Positions 30,195 through 42,258 of a DNA stretch of 64,000 nucleotides are shown one piece after another (the first letter of the stretch is position 1; each line of letters opens with the position of its first letter). Position numbers and translations under genes: made by a program. The notes under the pieces are model-generated. The model worked only from the letters and a program-made list of their open reading frames with translations. It had not been told where the DNA came from and searched no databases. The DNA is taken from assembly GCF_020520425.1 (NCBI RefSeq), contig NC_079487.1:109774141-109838140 (forward strand), written 5' to 3'. Source of the stretch: Spinacia oleracea (lineage: Eukaryota; Streptophyta; Magnoliopsida; Caryophyllales; Amaranthaceae).

Positions 30195-32089
30195 CTTGTG
30201 TGTGTGTGAACTGGGGCGTAATTATTAAATCCCGGTCCCCCAAGAAGCTTAATAGATCTTACTAAATTCATTAGTCAAACAACCCAATTTTGCAAATTCC
30301 AATTATGGTTCTGCCTTCTGTCTCCGTCCCCAGTTTCATGGAGGTTCCATCTCCAAGGGCTCAGAGTTGCAAATCGAGGTTGCTGAGTTCTTCTGGAGAA
30401 ATGTTCAGGTGGTACTTGACAGAAAGTTAGTAAATTGTATCTCGAGAATGAAGCTAACTTTGATATCCTTTTTCAGCTTGATGGCAGCATGATTATTGTC
30501 GCTGAAAATGTGATGGGCGCTATGAAGACTGATGAAACTGAGGAACCTCTGTTAGAGTATGGTCACAGGTGATTTCTGCAACCTTTTTTTTATTTCCTTA
30601 CCAAGACCAAATGGGTGCAAACACAGCTCATGTATGTTGTGGTTTCTTAGATGTGCAAGGTGTAAGTTGCAGAATGTCAGGGTACTGAACAAAGGAATTG
30701 ACTGGGAATCTGGAGGGAATATTTACTGGAGGCACGAGGTGCATCGGAACGAATCTTTGAAAGTTATGCTGCATGGAAATGCTGAATTTGAGGCTACTGA
30801 TGTTACTATTGAGGTGATTTACATGATAAACATATACTGTATGATCGTATGTTATTTTCATAGCTGGTAACTCGATCTTTAAATGAGAAAGAGCGACACA
30901 TGGTTGTCATTTGTCATTTGTCGTGAGTGGATCTATCTTGGCTGTCTGATTCTGAAAACCAATATTCCATGCATGTTGCATGAGCAAAGAACTTGTTTTT
31001 GATGCAATATATTGTGTGAAGCATATTGTCTAATAGGTATTCGGCATGGATAATGTTTGCCATTCAGCTTTGATGTTGTATGTGTGATGTTAAATTGTTA
31101 ATAATTTTTCTGACTGAGTGAGTTTGACTTTAGATGATATAACTAACAAAATATCTTTGGTTAATTTAGATCTTAGCACAACCTCTTGTTATTTGTTGTA
31201 AAGCTTCTATCTATACCCGATTTTGCAGTTCCATGATGTACAATTAGTTGTTCTCGCATAATCTACCATGTACTGATTTTTGTTCGCATGGTTTCTCATG
31301 TAATGTTTGTGATTCAGGGAAATCATGTCTTTGAGGTTCCTAATGGTTACAGATTGAAGGTTACATCCGCAAATCCAGGTTTGTGGTGGCAGTTTTTGTA
31401 ATGTCTGGTAGTTGCATGCTCATAACGCCCCTCTGTCCCAGAATAAATTCTGCCACGAGGTTTATTTGTAGTCATATAATGCAAATAATAGAAGTTTGAT
31501 AGTAGGGAGAGAGTAGAGAAAAAAGGTAAGAGCTAGTGCTTTAGAGAGGGAGGGTGAAGGGCGATGAGATGGAGTGAGAAGAGAAGACATATATTTAATG
31601 TTGGGATGCAGGGAGTAAGATTGTATTGTTACTTGCATTATTTTTTGATGCAGATTGTATTGTTACTTGCATAATGCATATGTGCCTGCCTGTCTAGCAT
31701 TTTCTTTCATGTCGGAGAGGAGATCTTAATGAATCGTCATATAACAAAGACGTGTTTTTTCAAGGAATACTAATTGTATTATCTTTGTAATTCTTGTCTA
31801 TGAGGAAAATGATGCATTATGGAAAATTGAGGTATACCTTAACACAGATTTGATAAAGAAGCTGTTCAAATCAAAATTTAAGATCTTACACTGAAAAACA
31901 TCATAATGTTTTGCTGATTTTGTTCACTTATCTGCGTCCTGGAGATTCATATAATGAGGTTATTTGCTAATTTCAGGTATATCGTTGCTATTAGACCCCA
32001 TTGAAGACTCGAAGAAAGATACTGGAAGCTGGTTTTGGAGTTACAAGATGGATGGAGCACATGTAAAGTTGGAAATGGTAGACTTATAA
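21620..32089 (+). CDS. UGP3: UDP-glucose pyrophosphorylase 3, chloroplastic
   Basis: Seventeen exons: 21620-22341, 24070-24247, 24335-24484, 24654-24815, 24898-25070, 25217-25283, 26833-26996, 27976-28134, 28324-28415, 28516-28610, 29205-29282, 29891-29986, 30334-30408, 30477-30568, 30651-30813, 31318-31378, 31977-32089. They total 2640 bases (879 residues), with frames kept at every GT-AG junction. The enzyme makes UDP-glucose in plastids for sulfolipid (SQDG) head-group synthesis. A Ser/Thr-rich transit peptide (about 1-70) precedes a plant-specific N-terminal region. The nucleotidyltransferase part has [33 protein letters not shown] and [20 protein letters not shown]; the C-terminal region has [20 protein letters not shown], a beta-helix-like tail. 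Introns carry a MITE, a 130-bp duplication and GT/ATT microsatellites; intron 6 also holds a repeat ending CCTAACCAAACAGGGCC. Confidence 0.95.
27065..27290. repeat. Stowaway-like MITE in UGP3 intron 7
   Basis: TA at 27063-27064 and 27291-27292; left end CTCCCTCCATATATATTAAA, right end inverse CTACCTCTGTCCCAAAACAA. Ends are diverged but fit the family. Confidence 0.6.
27264..27535 (+). repeat. Tandem direct duplication of about 130 bases in UGP3 intron 7
   Basis: Two adjacent copies (about 27262-27393 and 27396-27526) share TGTAGCCTGTTGTTTTGGGA (T/G variant), ACAATCATGTTTACTTCTGT and CAGAATAATGTGAGATTTT with a few differences. The first copy includes the right terminus of the MITE at 27290, so the duplication came after the MITE insertion. 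Confidence 0.8.
30096..30208 (+). repeat. GT microsatellite in UGP3 intron 12
   Basis: Interrupted (GT)n run of roughly 110 bases, between exons 29891-29986 and 30334-30408. A (ATT)n run is in intron 10 near 28798-28820. Confidence 0.9.
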
Positions 32090-33209
32090 ATCACTAACAG
32101 CATTTTACACTTCCGCTGATGTGAATAATTGTTCACGGAAGAACTTGGGGTGAAGAATGTTCTGCTTATCCTCTGATTGGTTGAACAGAAGTTGAACCTT
32201 CACAAGGCATTCTTTTCTAATGCGCTGTAAAAGAGAGTAGGAAGCTTGTTGTAGCTCCTTTTCTTCTACTCTCTATCTCTCTCACACGTTTTCCTTGTTG
32301 TATCCCCCTACTTGTACATGATATGTAAAATATCATTTTTATATATTGTAAATTTTATTTATTAATGATGTAAAGTTATTTAGTGCAAGTGGAATTATAT
32401 TAAATTCCCTCTATCCTACGACATCGATGTGCGTTTTTAATCCGTTATTTGATCAGCCGCGAAGAGCTCTAGAGTAGTTTCTGTCATATATTAGTTATCA
32501 TAAACTCGATCTTTGAGTTCGGCTATGTATTTTCACCTTCTCTTTCCATAAGGGTACATGTTAGACAGTCATTATAATTCATGTACGCAGAAATAAGGAC
32601 TGGTTGTCTTGCTGTAAGTGAAGGAGATGAAGCTTCAGTTATTGCACCTTCCAAATGAGCATTATGCCAATGTTCTGTCAGGTGATATATTTTCTTTTAA
32701 TCTAAGTAACTCTTTTCTCTACCCCTTTTTCTTTGTGCATTTTCTTTTCTGTTATTTTTCTGAAAAACTATTGACATCAATTATCATACAAGAGCTACCT
32801 ATTAAAAAAAAAAAATTTAATATATTTTTCTCTGTTTTTTTCTATCAAGTTTTATTTATACTGCTTTGAAGTATAAGCCTCCTGGACTACTTTTCTTGTT
32901 GTGATTATAACGATCCATTCATAGTGGAGAAAATGGACAATCACCCCCCTGCCCTCCTGAAATTAAATAAGGATAGAGAGAAAAGAACTGTTTGTATTTA
33001 TTAATGGCATGAAGAACAAAGGATCCCCATCACCTAAACTGTTCTAATTTGTACCTTTGTGATGCCTGGTCACAAGACTCTGAACAGGAATTGCTAAAGT
33101 TCAGTAGTGTAGTTTGAGTTTTTACTTTTTTCCAAAACTTTGATGCAGAAAATGGATTATGAGCCTGATTTCATAGTTGCCCTTGATTTTCATTCATCTT
33201 GAGTCCATG
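32090..33209. other. Shared 3' region of convergent UGP3 and U-box genes
   Basis: Contains both 3'UTRs. No further gene is recognised; the short frame at 32618-32869 is low complexity. Confidence 0.5.
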
Positions 33210-35228
33210 CTAAAGGTTTGCAGGATTGGAGCAGCATTTGATCAGTAACCTGAGCAACAGATTAGCTCTTTCTCGAGCTTCAGGTGATCCTTTAGCTCCC
33301 AACCTCCGAAGTAATGAGAAGCTTTGGTGATCCAAATGTCTCACTAATTCAGCTCCATCTTTGTTCAAAGCCAGAAGAAGACTGACTGAATTCTCTTTAC
33401 CTCTCTGGGATCCAAATTTTAGGAGATCAACCAGAAGGGTAACGAGATCTTTACTTCTGGTTCTGGTGATCTCCTCCATCCCTTCAGAGCATCCTGAAAG
33501 CAATGTGAGCAATGCCAAGGCATCATCTGTTATTCCTGCCTTCTCATCCGTCAATATACCGATAAGCAAAGGTACTGCCCCTTCATATACTACTGTCCTC
33601 TGGATTGGATTATAAACTGCAAGATTAGTTAGCGCTGTTGCAGCATCTCTTTTAGCTGTTGTGGTGCCTTCTTGCAGGAGACTTATCAAAGCTGCTACAA
33701 CTCTTGGTTGGACACCAATACTTGCCTTGTAATCATCAATGATTGACAAACTTGAAATTGCTGCAGCTGCATTTCCCTTTGCCGCCATAGTTTTTCCAGT
33801 TTCTAGAACTAAAAGTATCCTTTGAAGTGCTGCAGCTTCCATAATCAAAATTTTGTTGTCACTGTGGATGGAAAGGTTCAACAGTGCAGTCACAGCATTT
33901 TCCTGCATTGCTGGTTCATGAGAACTTAATGAGTTCACCAGAAATGGAATTGCTCCAGCCTCAGCAATTATTTTCCTATTGTCCATGCTGCTTTTTGCTA
34001 GCAGTCGAATCTCATAGGCTGCTCTACATTGCATTTCTGGAGATGCAGTTGCAAGTTTTCCTACTAAATATTCTGATGTCAATCTGACAGCACTGTGACC
34101 TATATCTTCCCTTTTGTTACTTCTATGAAGCACTGAGGAACATGGTGTGAATTCATTGAAAGGGATATTGTTGTCCTGATGCCATTGGTGGATCATACTC
34201 TTCAGGTTGTAGTTGGGTATTAGAGCCATGTGAGTCAGCTTCCACCCAGACTTCGGGCATGTTCTATGCCCTGAATTGACCCACTTAGAAATCGAGTCTC
34301 GGTCATAAGTGTGTCCAGTTGCTACAGTGACAGGCTCTCTCATTATCTCATGTGAAATTGGGCAGCGGAATTCATTGGGAACGTCTGTCAGCATGGCTCG
34401 AGAAGACGAAGATGCTGGTGCAGTAAGGTTTTCTTTAACAATTTTTTGCTTCAAAAGTTCAAGAGTGATTTCATTCTCTTCAAAACTAAAAACCATAGAC
34501 CTGAGATATGAAAGTAATGAGATTATGTTATGAATTCTTGAAACAACTATCGGCCCACCTGTACCACCCTGATTTGTTGCTTCTGCCTTCAGTTTGGATA
34601 TTTCCTCAGAAAAGTCTACTGAACTTCTCAAGCCAATGCTGCTCAAAATCTCTCTTGCCCTTGCAACATCAATGACACCATTCCCCTTATCATTATTTTC
34701 CTTACTAGTAGCTATTATTTGAAGAACTTCTTTTCTTCTTTCCAACTCCTTGGGGTCGACTACCAAATCTACCCTTTTCCCCAGCTTGCACAAGAGTTCC
34801 ACTTGTTCTTTAACATCTATACTTATGTTCATCATTTGTAGAGGTAATAATATATCAAGAGCCCTGCTGATTTCCTTCACTATTGCATTAAATTCCTTTG
34901 ACAGGACTTCTGTTTGAATAAGGCTCCACAGGTAGCTACTTTCAGTGCATCCTTGGATCAGAAGCTTTGCTCTCACCATCAGAGACAAGAGCTCAGTAAA
35001 ACAAAGGATGGCAGAGGGAACAAGCGGGATTTTTAGCTCTTGCATCTCTGTAAACAGAGGAGAAAGAAGTCTGATTCTCCTAGTCAGGACTAAGATGTTT
35101 TTCACTTGTACAGGAGGGAGATTACTTATTGAGGAAATCTCGTCAGATATCGTGATAAGTGATGCTATCAAAGGCTCGATTGGAGGAAATCCTGCAAACA
35201 TCGGAAGAGGCTGAAAAGGTTTATCCAT
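33210..35228 (-). CDS. U-box E3 ubiquitin ligase with ARM repeats, PUB18/19-like
   Basis: A single exon encodes 672 residues from the ATG at 35228; an upstream in-frame TTG is not a credible start. An N-terminal UND-like helical region (about 20-230) is followed by the U-box at about 282-355 (VPNEFRCPISHEIMREPVTV, HTYDRDSISKW, CPKSG, LIPNYNLKSMIHQW) and by armadillo repeats (about 395-655, e.g. QENAVTALLNLSIHSDNK, RDAATALTNLAVYNPIQ). The U-box recruits an E2 enzyme and ARM repeats bind the target, so the protein is an E3 ligase. Intronless structure, length and domain order match the PUB18/PUB19 group, known in Arabidopsis for abscisic acid and drought responses; the same role here is inference. 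A TATA-like TATCTATATAAATAAA (minus) lies at about 35357-35372. Confidence 0.93.
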   Translation of the reverse strand: MDKPFQPLPMFAGFPPIEPLIASLITISDEISSISNLPPVQVKNILVLTRRIRLLSPLFTEMQELKIPLVPSAILCFTELLSLMVRAKLLIQGCTESSYLWSLIQTEVLSKEFNAIVKEISRALDILLPLQMMNISIDVKEQVELLCKLGKRVDLVVDPKELERRKEVLQIIATSKENNDKGNGVIDVARAREILSSIGLRSSVDFSEEISKLKAEATNQGGTGGPIVVSRIHNIISLLSYLRSMVFSFEENEITLELLKQKIVKENLTAPASSSSRAMLTDVPNEFRCPISHEIMREPVTVATGHTYDRDSISKWVNSGHRTCPKSGWKLTHMALIPNYNLKSMIHQWHQDNNIPFNEFTPCSSVLHRSNKREDIGHSAVRLTSEYLVGKLATASPEMQCRAAYEIRLLAKSSMDNRKIIAEAGAIPFLVNSLSSHEPAMQENAVTALLNLSIHSDNKILIMEAAALQRILLVLETGKTMAAKGNAAAAISSLSIIDDYKASIGVQPRVVAALISLLQEGTTTAKRDAATALTNLAVYNPIQRTVVYEGAVPLLIGILTDEKAGITDDALALLTLLSGCSEGMEEITRTRSKDLVTLLVDLLKFGSQRGKENSVSLLLALNKDGAELVRHLDHQSFSLLRRLGAKGSPEARERANLLLRLLIKCCSNPANL

Positions 35229-35356
35229 GGTGATCTTCAATTCCTATGCTACAGCTAATTCGATCTTAACTTCTTTGGCTGCTTGTTGTTGACCTTCTGA
35301 ACTGCTAAGATGAATTATAATATGAATTGTTGTTCAGAGTATGACTAACTATAATT

Positions 35357-35372
35357 TATTTATATAGATAAG
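35357..35372 (-). promoter_or_regulatory. Probable TATA box of the U-box gene
   Basis: TATATAAATA on the minus strand about 130 bases before the start codon, at a spacing that fits a short leader. Confidence 0.45.
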
Positions 35373-36469
35373 TGGCGAGAGCTTTGTTTGGCTGGTGCAA
35401 CAAGCAAGAACCATGCTGCCATAAAAACAAAAACAAGAGCTACAAATTTGTCAGCCTGTGGTCAAAGTATTTGAATCAGGTGACTGTAATAAGCTTATCA
35501 GCTGTTGTTCGTCGTTGTTGTGAAGTTGTTTAGTTTTTTTTATATGATTTTGGTAGACTTTGGAAGGGACTTTGCAATACGCATTAGATTATAAAGGCCT
35601 TGAAAAATCAATGGTCAAACATAACTCAAAAATGCACTTCAACAAATTTAGTAGTTGTAGATTCATGCCCATGAGATCATTTTATGAGCTATTAGAAAAA
35701 TCACAACTAATTGAAAACCTCTTTGACTTTTCTCTGGAATTGTGGATTGACTATATGAGACGAAACCCAAAATCAAAGTCTTTCACCTTAAGGTTATATG
35801 TCATCTCTGAAACTTGAACTTGAGAAGCTCGCTATCATATGAAACGGTAGACTTTACTTATCTAAATCCGCAAATAGTTAGAATGAGAAAATCAAATCCG
35901 AATGAAGGCCTTATTCTCTTCACCTAATTTAATTTTATGGAACCAAGATTGTTTTAACTGAATAAAACTGATTTTTGGTTTGAAGCCGGTATTGTGAAAA
36001 TATATTTTTGGAATTTTCCATCTTCATAAATAAAAATCAATTACAAAGCCCCATAACCTTTTCTGCTCACCAGCAGCATACTACCATGCCACATTATCGG
36101 CAACACTCACAGCAAAGACGTTTTCTTCCTTTACAAGAAACATCACATTGAGTTCCCTGCATCATTAGTTAACTTCTGTACCGAGCATCGGAAGAGCCAC
36201 GCCCTACTGGACCTGTAGCTTAGTTAGATGCTTCTATGTCTCCAGGCCTTTTACTGGTAGCAAGTATAGTTTCCTGAAATCCAGTCCTTCGGAAAACAAC
36301 CCTAACAATTCCAACTTATAATGAATATGAGCAGCAGAGTTCTTAATACTCAACAGAACATAATATTACCCTGAACAAAAGTTTCTGGATGAAGCTAAAG
36401 AAAATAAAGATAACAGATGTCGTGCGTTATTTGAATAACCAAGGCCCTAATATTCGTTTTTCTGTATAT
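35373..36469. other. Upstream flank of the U-box gene
   Basis: No gene, RNA or clear repeat was found. The 85-codon frame at 35560-35817 has no recognisable similarity and is not supported. Confidence 0.4.
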
Positions 36470-36478
36470 TTAATTCTA

Positions 36479-38560
36479 CGGTTTTTTCATGAAATACCCC
36501 TGAGATTTCACGAAATTCACCAAATACCCCTGTTTATTTCAAAATACATAGTATACCCCCTATTTTTTCAAACTGTTCACCAAATACCCCTATTATGACT
36601 TTCCGTTAGTCCTCCGTTAAGTCATGTTTATAATTCACCAAATGCACCTATTTGTAAAATTATTTGCACCAAATACCCAAACTAATTTTAAATTGCAGAA
36701 TTTGAATCTAACGGCTAGTTTCCATTTCTAATTTTCCTAGCAATGAAGTAGAGCAGTTTGTAACGAACTTTCAACAATAACAAGGATTATATTCCATCAA
36801 TAAACATGGATCATGTAAAGTTAAGCCTCCCGTAAATTAAGAGTGATATATGAGTTAAAATCAAATTGCGTATTGTATTCTTCCAAGTTCACTTCAGATA
36901 TATGACATTGCTTAAAAAGCTTTACAAAAATGTGTAAAATAGAGCTGTAAAATGCTGTAAAATGTAGAGCTGTAAAATGCTGAGGTGTTGCATATTACAA
37001 GCATCTTGAATGCTCATCTATGCGCCAGGACTGCCATGCCTATGTTTGGATCAGACTGGTTGTACCCTCGACCTTCATACAAGTGCTTACTTAATATCAC
37101 TTGGCCTTCATACAAGTGCTTATCAAACCTACTTAGGGAAACATGTCGCATTCTTAACAAAACAATGCAAACAGGTAGAAAAAGAAAGGCTCAAAACATC
37201 AACTAACATAGCCCAGCAGCCTGCAATCAGGCTCGGCACTCCCAGCAGATAACACAGAAGACTTATCTTAAACATAACTTAAAACCGGTATTCTTTAATC
37301 GTTAGCAGGTTTATTATAACAAAAGCATGCTTGCAACAGAAAAATATTATCAACCAGTAATTCTGGAAATATCATATTTTGAAAGCCAAATAGTAAAAAA
37401 ACAAAATTAAAAAAATAGGATAAAAGAGTCCAGATATCTAAGGATGCTTCACAGAATTTCTAGAATTCAACCCTTTTTCTTTAATTTTAATTTGCTGTCA
37501 CTTATACAGTTATACCCCATATTCAATCAAACATCTTGCCTTCTGAAAATCCTTTATACGCACAAAGCTATAAGTTATCAGCAACCAAATATAATTTCAG
37601 CTCTGAAGCACGAAGATGTTAACAGCAAATGTACAAAGGCATATTTGAGTAGAGTATAAAATACAACTGATATTGCTCCTTAACTCGAAGATAAAATTCC
37701 TAGTTTCTGCAAATTAAGTAAATTACTCCTAACAATTACAAAAAAGCATCAGATTTAATTAGCATTCCAATTCAAATAAAAACAAAAACTTGTCGTTATG
37801 TATATGATGATTATGAATTAAATCACAAGGATCCAACATCAATTTAATTTCAATTCTAGAAACACTAAAAACATCAGTAATTATCAAATCAACCTAAATT
37901 TCACGAAAATCAAAGGATTAAATCTACAATTAAGTCACAACCTTAATTCCTATACTTCGATTCATGATCACTCTGAAAAGCAGGACAAACCTAAGTCTGA
38001 AAGTAACCACCCGCAACATTATTTTCGGGTGTTTGTCCCTCCTCCGTCATCTCCGCCCAACGACGGTGGCAGCTCCTCTTCCTCCACAAACCCGATTTGT
38101 TCTACTTCTCTCTCCTCCGCTCCGGGATCGGCTCCTTCCGCCGTCTTCTCCTCCCCTTAATCAACGTCTCTCGCCTTAACGAAATCTCACTCATCAACAA
38201 CGCCAATGGAGGAGATAGAGAGTTGACCTGGTCACCGATTTCATTGACGGTGCAACGAGGTTGGCGACGGTAGCGAGGGTGAAGATGGTGACGGCGGTGA
38301 GGAGTGGTGTTGGTTCAGTGGGAGGAGAGAGAAAGTTTGGGTGGGTTGGGGAGAGGAGGGAGAAAGATTGCAGATGAAGAGGGACTTAAGCAACATAAGG
38401 GCAAAAATGTAAACTATTACTAACAGAGGACTAACGGACGTTAAGACCAAGTGCATTTTATGAACAGTTTGAAAAAATAGGGGTATACTATGTATTTTGA
38501 AACAAGCGGGGATATTTGGTGAATTTCGTGAAACCTCAGGGGTATTTCATGAAAAAACCG
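36479..38560. mobile_element. Mutator-like element (non-autonomous MULE), complete
   Basis: Long terminal inverted repeats of about 150 bases: left CGGTTTTTTCATGAAATACC, right its inverse, both continuing with CACGAAATTCACCAAATA-like and TAGTATACCCCTATTTTTTC-like blocks. A perfect 9-bp duplication TTAATTCTA flanks it (36470-36478 and 38561-38569), as expected for Mutator transposition. Length is 2082 bases and no transposase is present. The right part (about 37960-38400) is pyrimidine-rich and gene-leader-like, so a captured gene fragment (Pack-MULE) is possible, but no protein could be identified. Confidence 0.9.
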
Positions 38561-38777
38561 TTAATTCTATTATACAATATCCACAAATCAAAATTTTGGA
38601 TCACAGCACCTATTCCTCAAATGTTCCTAGAAAATGAACACAAAGTCAGTGATATAGAGAATAATAACAACTCCCCTTTCTTTAACTGCTACATGCATAA
38701 CTAAATGGGAACAAGACCTACGTCTCCATCATCACTGCAAATCATAATCTGTAAATTTGCAACACCCAAAATCATTG

Positions 38778-39270
38778 CTAACTTTGTCCGGCAGTTTCTT
38801 TCCTCTGCGCTAGTAAATTTTCCTTCAGTTTTTTGCTCTGTTCAAAGTTTGCCTTTCGCTTTACAGCTTTCTGAGGAAAAACATGACAAAATTTTTATGT
38901 ACATTCATCCAACCAAACCAGAAAAAATAAAATAAGTCCCTAAAAACGGTTTTTGGTGCATGAGATATGGAGAGAGGAACCACCTCCTGCCTGAAACAGC
39001 GGTCAAGTTGAACTTTTAGGTCAGTGCAATTGCCAAAAAATTTGCCAACGGGGTGTTCCGCATGACATTTTTGGAAAGCCTCAATGACCTGCAAGATATA
39101 ATGAAAATCTTTTGAATGTGGGGTGGCTTAAGATAAAAAATACAACATATAGTCATGATGCTAAGATACTAACAAACACATCATAAGACCAGAAAGTGAC
39201 ATCATAGAAGAAAGTGTCAACTTACTTCAGCACACATTGGGTGCCGGTGTAATGTCAATGGAGGATGCAT
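38778..39270 (-). CDS. CMC2: COX assembly mitochondrial protein 2 homolog (twin CX9C)
   Basis: Three exons, 39270-39226, 39088-38984 and 38870-38778, give 80 residues. Exon 1 encodes MHPPLTLHRHPMCAE, exon 2 VIEAFQKCHAEHPVGKFFGN through CTDLKVQLDRCFRQE, exon 3 KAVKRKANFEQSKKLKENLL and a short basic tail to a TAG. The cysteines form CX9C pairs (Cys13 with Cys23, Cys37 with Cys47), the signature of intermembrane-space proteins imported and oxidised by the Mia40 relay. The yeast and human relatives help cytochrome c oxidase assembly. The sequence before exon 1 ends in TTACAG (about 39291), so a 5'UTR intron is likely, with a donor ACT|GTAAGT near 41785 and a leader exon up to about 41850. Confidence 0.92.
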
Positions 39271-39291
39271 TTTGGTGCAGCACACTGTAAG

Positions 39292-41785
39292 AAGTTGGCA
39301 AACAACGCATTCCAAATTAATTGAAGCTTAAAATTTTCAATTCAGCATAAATATACTTGAGGAAACACATAAAACACTTATTTGAGTTGGTTAACTTGAA
39401 CAAACAGAAGGGGCTGGGAGGAGGCCCTTACAGCCCGTTTGATAGCCGGTAATAAATGGTGGGAATGAGAATAAATCTAAGTGTAATTTGGCAAGAAAAT
39501 TGCATCATGATGTCCATGGTAATGAAATTTTGTCTCAAACTTGGTGCTTTTCTTCATAAATTTGCATTCTCACCTAATACCTCTCCCCAAATGGTAATGG
39601 GTGGTAATGAAAATTTATAAAGAAAAAGACATAATTTTGAGTGAATTTGCATTACCATGGGAATGAATATTGATTTTCCTCCCAAATTTACATACAAATT
39701 CATTCTCATTGACACCATTTATGGCCGGCTACCAAACGGGCCGTTAAGGGATTACTGGGTACAGGGAATAGAAAAGGAAGGACCACTAAACACCACTAAA
39801 ACTTGACCTTTCAAATGGTATGTCACATTACTTTATCCCCTAGATCAAGCGCCAAAATCCCGCACCCGAACAGGGCACCTCTCACTTTTCCTACATTTTC
39901 CTCCAAAAGCTGTATAAAAACATTGAAAAGAAATTTCAAGAAATCACATATGCATGAGAAGCAGGCAAGGGGCTCATGTTACAGACACCTGAACATTTAA
40001 GTCTATCGGACTCTTCTGAATAAAACTATCTTAAACTCATTTTCTCTTTCTTGTTCTCAAAAGTTAAAAACTTGATAAACTTTCATTCTCCATCTTGATA
40101 ACCCTACTCCTTTCTCCCCTACTCTCTAAGTCTCTATGCACTCATCTTTCTCTCATCCAGCAGAACCTTTTCATCCCATTTTACGAAAATCAACTGAACA
40201 ACAACATATGAACAAATCCAACTATCAGCCAATACCACCAACACCTGTCCATCATCTACAAAGAGTCAAAGACTATGTTCACATATTTTCACCATGCAAA
40301 CTACATCAGAATTTTCAAGTACTACAATACTGAAATGTAAACTAAATTTAGATGATATCACACCAACAAACCATAGTACGAAAAATATGAAAGAGAAACA
40401 GTGACAATTTATAAACCATGGTTTCATCAGGCTCATGAACAATCAACTGACACCAATTGTGCAAAAGTTTAGGCTCATGAAGAATCACATGTGTTAGATG
40501 GTCCATCACAAAACAGTAGGATTACACGATGATTAGTATTGTCATACTTGCTTTGCAGGGTATTGAAAATATACTTCTCTGTCGACTTATTCATCTAATA
40601 ATTATCAATAATGAAACCTGTGCTAAAAGAAGATAAGGGAGCAAGGTAAGTTAAGATACTAGAGAGAAAATCAGAGCAACATAGGAGATGAAGAAAACTA
40701 CAACCTAGGGATCAGCTGTTACAAGCATGTTTGAATGAAGTATGCAAAAAAAGCAGAACTCGGAATGTAGAAGAACACTACCCTTCATCATAGCACTGAT
40801 AAACCTCAAATTTCCTCCATATGGGTATCATAAAACAAGAAGAGGAACAGAAATGTAACTTAAACAACCTTCATATAATGACCATTGATATGTTAGCTCG
40901 ATTATATTATAGTCACACCAATTATAGTTAATTTATCAGCTTTTGTCACTATTTGATGATTTATAACAAGGATAATTTATCAACCTGCATTTAGTCTGAA
41001 AAAAAAACTCTATGATGATCTAAAACTGAGAGCATAAGTTGAAGGGTCCTAAGTTGAAGTGGTATGTCTTATCCTTGTTAGAAATGAGAAAGCAGTCCTC
41101 CCGGATTATTAGCATACCAAAATCGGAAGAATGCCATGGCTCTCATGCCTTCCGAACCTGCTTCATACAGCTTCTATTTGCAATCAATTGTATCTGAAGG
41201 GTGCTTATGTTGACAGTACCATCATTGCATTTGGAGAAGAAAAAGGCAGGATGGTTTCAATACTTGCCCAAAAACTATTACTTCGTATTACGTAAACTTA
41301 TACTATACCAAACAACTAATACTGAATTATTGACAAGAGTTAACATATCCCTTTCCCATTCTTATATAATCAATCAAAAGCATGATCGATCAAAACAGAA
41401 GAAATAAATCATCATAAATATCGATAAACAATCCCGATTAAATTATAATTATACGCATATTTATCAATTTGCAGTTCAAGCACCAAACTTGTAAGCTCAA
41501 CACATCCACATTCAAAAGAAATTAGATAAAACTAGATCTTCACCTCAATAATAGTTTATCAAAAACCAAGAAAATCAATCCAAAGAAGCGGCTACAAATA
41601 TGAGTGTCAACTAAAACCCAAAAAAAACAAAGGGGAAATGGGGAAATTTTCTTGTTGTACAAATCTGAAGCACAACAACCCAATTGAAAATTAGGGTTGA
41701 TAAAATCCGGAGATTAAAGAGCAGTTCAAATTGAAAGCACGAAGTTCACAAATTTAAAAATTATGACAAAATAGAAAACTTACAG
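39292..41785 (-). other. Probable 2.5-kb 5'UTR intron of CMC2
   Basis: Bounded by an acceptor TTACAG before the CMC2 start and a donor-like ACT|GTAAGTTTTC near 41785. Apart from the MITE at 39431-39743 I see only AT-rich DNA and short meaningless frames. The intron is inferred from splice-site sequence alone. Confidence 0.45.
39431..39743. repeat. MITE with 3-bp TTA duplication
   Basis: Inverted ends CAGCCCGTTTGATAGCCGG and (inverse) CGGCCCGTTTGGTAGCCGG, with TTA at 39428-39430 and 39744-39746. The TTA duplication fits Harbinger/Tourist elements; the CAG/CGG start is less typical. It lies in the putative CMC2 leader intron. Confidence 0.7.
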
Positions 41786-42147
41786 TAAATGAAACGTTGC
41801 CCCAATTTGATTTTCTAGAACAGCGAAAAATGTGTGCCTTCGTTTGGGCGTGAGCTTGAAGGAGAGAGGGGGGAGGACGATGGGATCAGACTATCAAATG
41901 ATTCAGATGTGTGCCTTTGTTTGAGGACAGAAAATGTAGCAATGAAGATGACGAGTTCGACTCTTTCTATGCAAAATTTTCTCTACTATGGCAGGAAGCC
42001 AGGAAGCTGCTGCTGGTGTGACTGGTTGTGGTTTAGCCACATAAGGGGTCATTTGGTTCAACGGTTCAACTATAGAATCAATTTCGGGTTACAGATTGGG
42101 TCAATCGGGTCGGGTTTTTGGGTCCGGGTCAGTTTTGCCAGGTCTAG

Positions 42148-42235
42148 AGAGTTATATACTGAACTGAACTGATTGTTCATGAACTGAACTGAACTGAATT
42201 GAATGCTCCTGAACTGAACTGAACTGAACTTAACA
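42148..42235 (+). repeat. GAACT pentamer repeat
   Basis: Interrupted tandem copies of CTGAACTGAACTGAACTGAA, broken by ATTGTTCATGAA and GAATGCTCCTG. A simple repeat of about 90 bases with no coding role apparent. Confidence 0.8.
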
Positions 42236-42258
42236 TAATATTACTGAAATAAATAATA

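Noticed and set aside
30055-30243. His/Thr repeat protein frame on the minus strand
   Set aside because: Translation of the GT microsatellite in a UGP3 intron.
32618-32869. 83-codon frame between UGP3 and the U-box gene
   Set aside because: Phe-rich, AT-rich intergenic DNA with no recognisable motif.
37964-38456. Pro/Leu/Ser-rich frames in the MULE
   Set aside because: Low-complexity CT-rich DNA; kept only as a hint of a captured leader.
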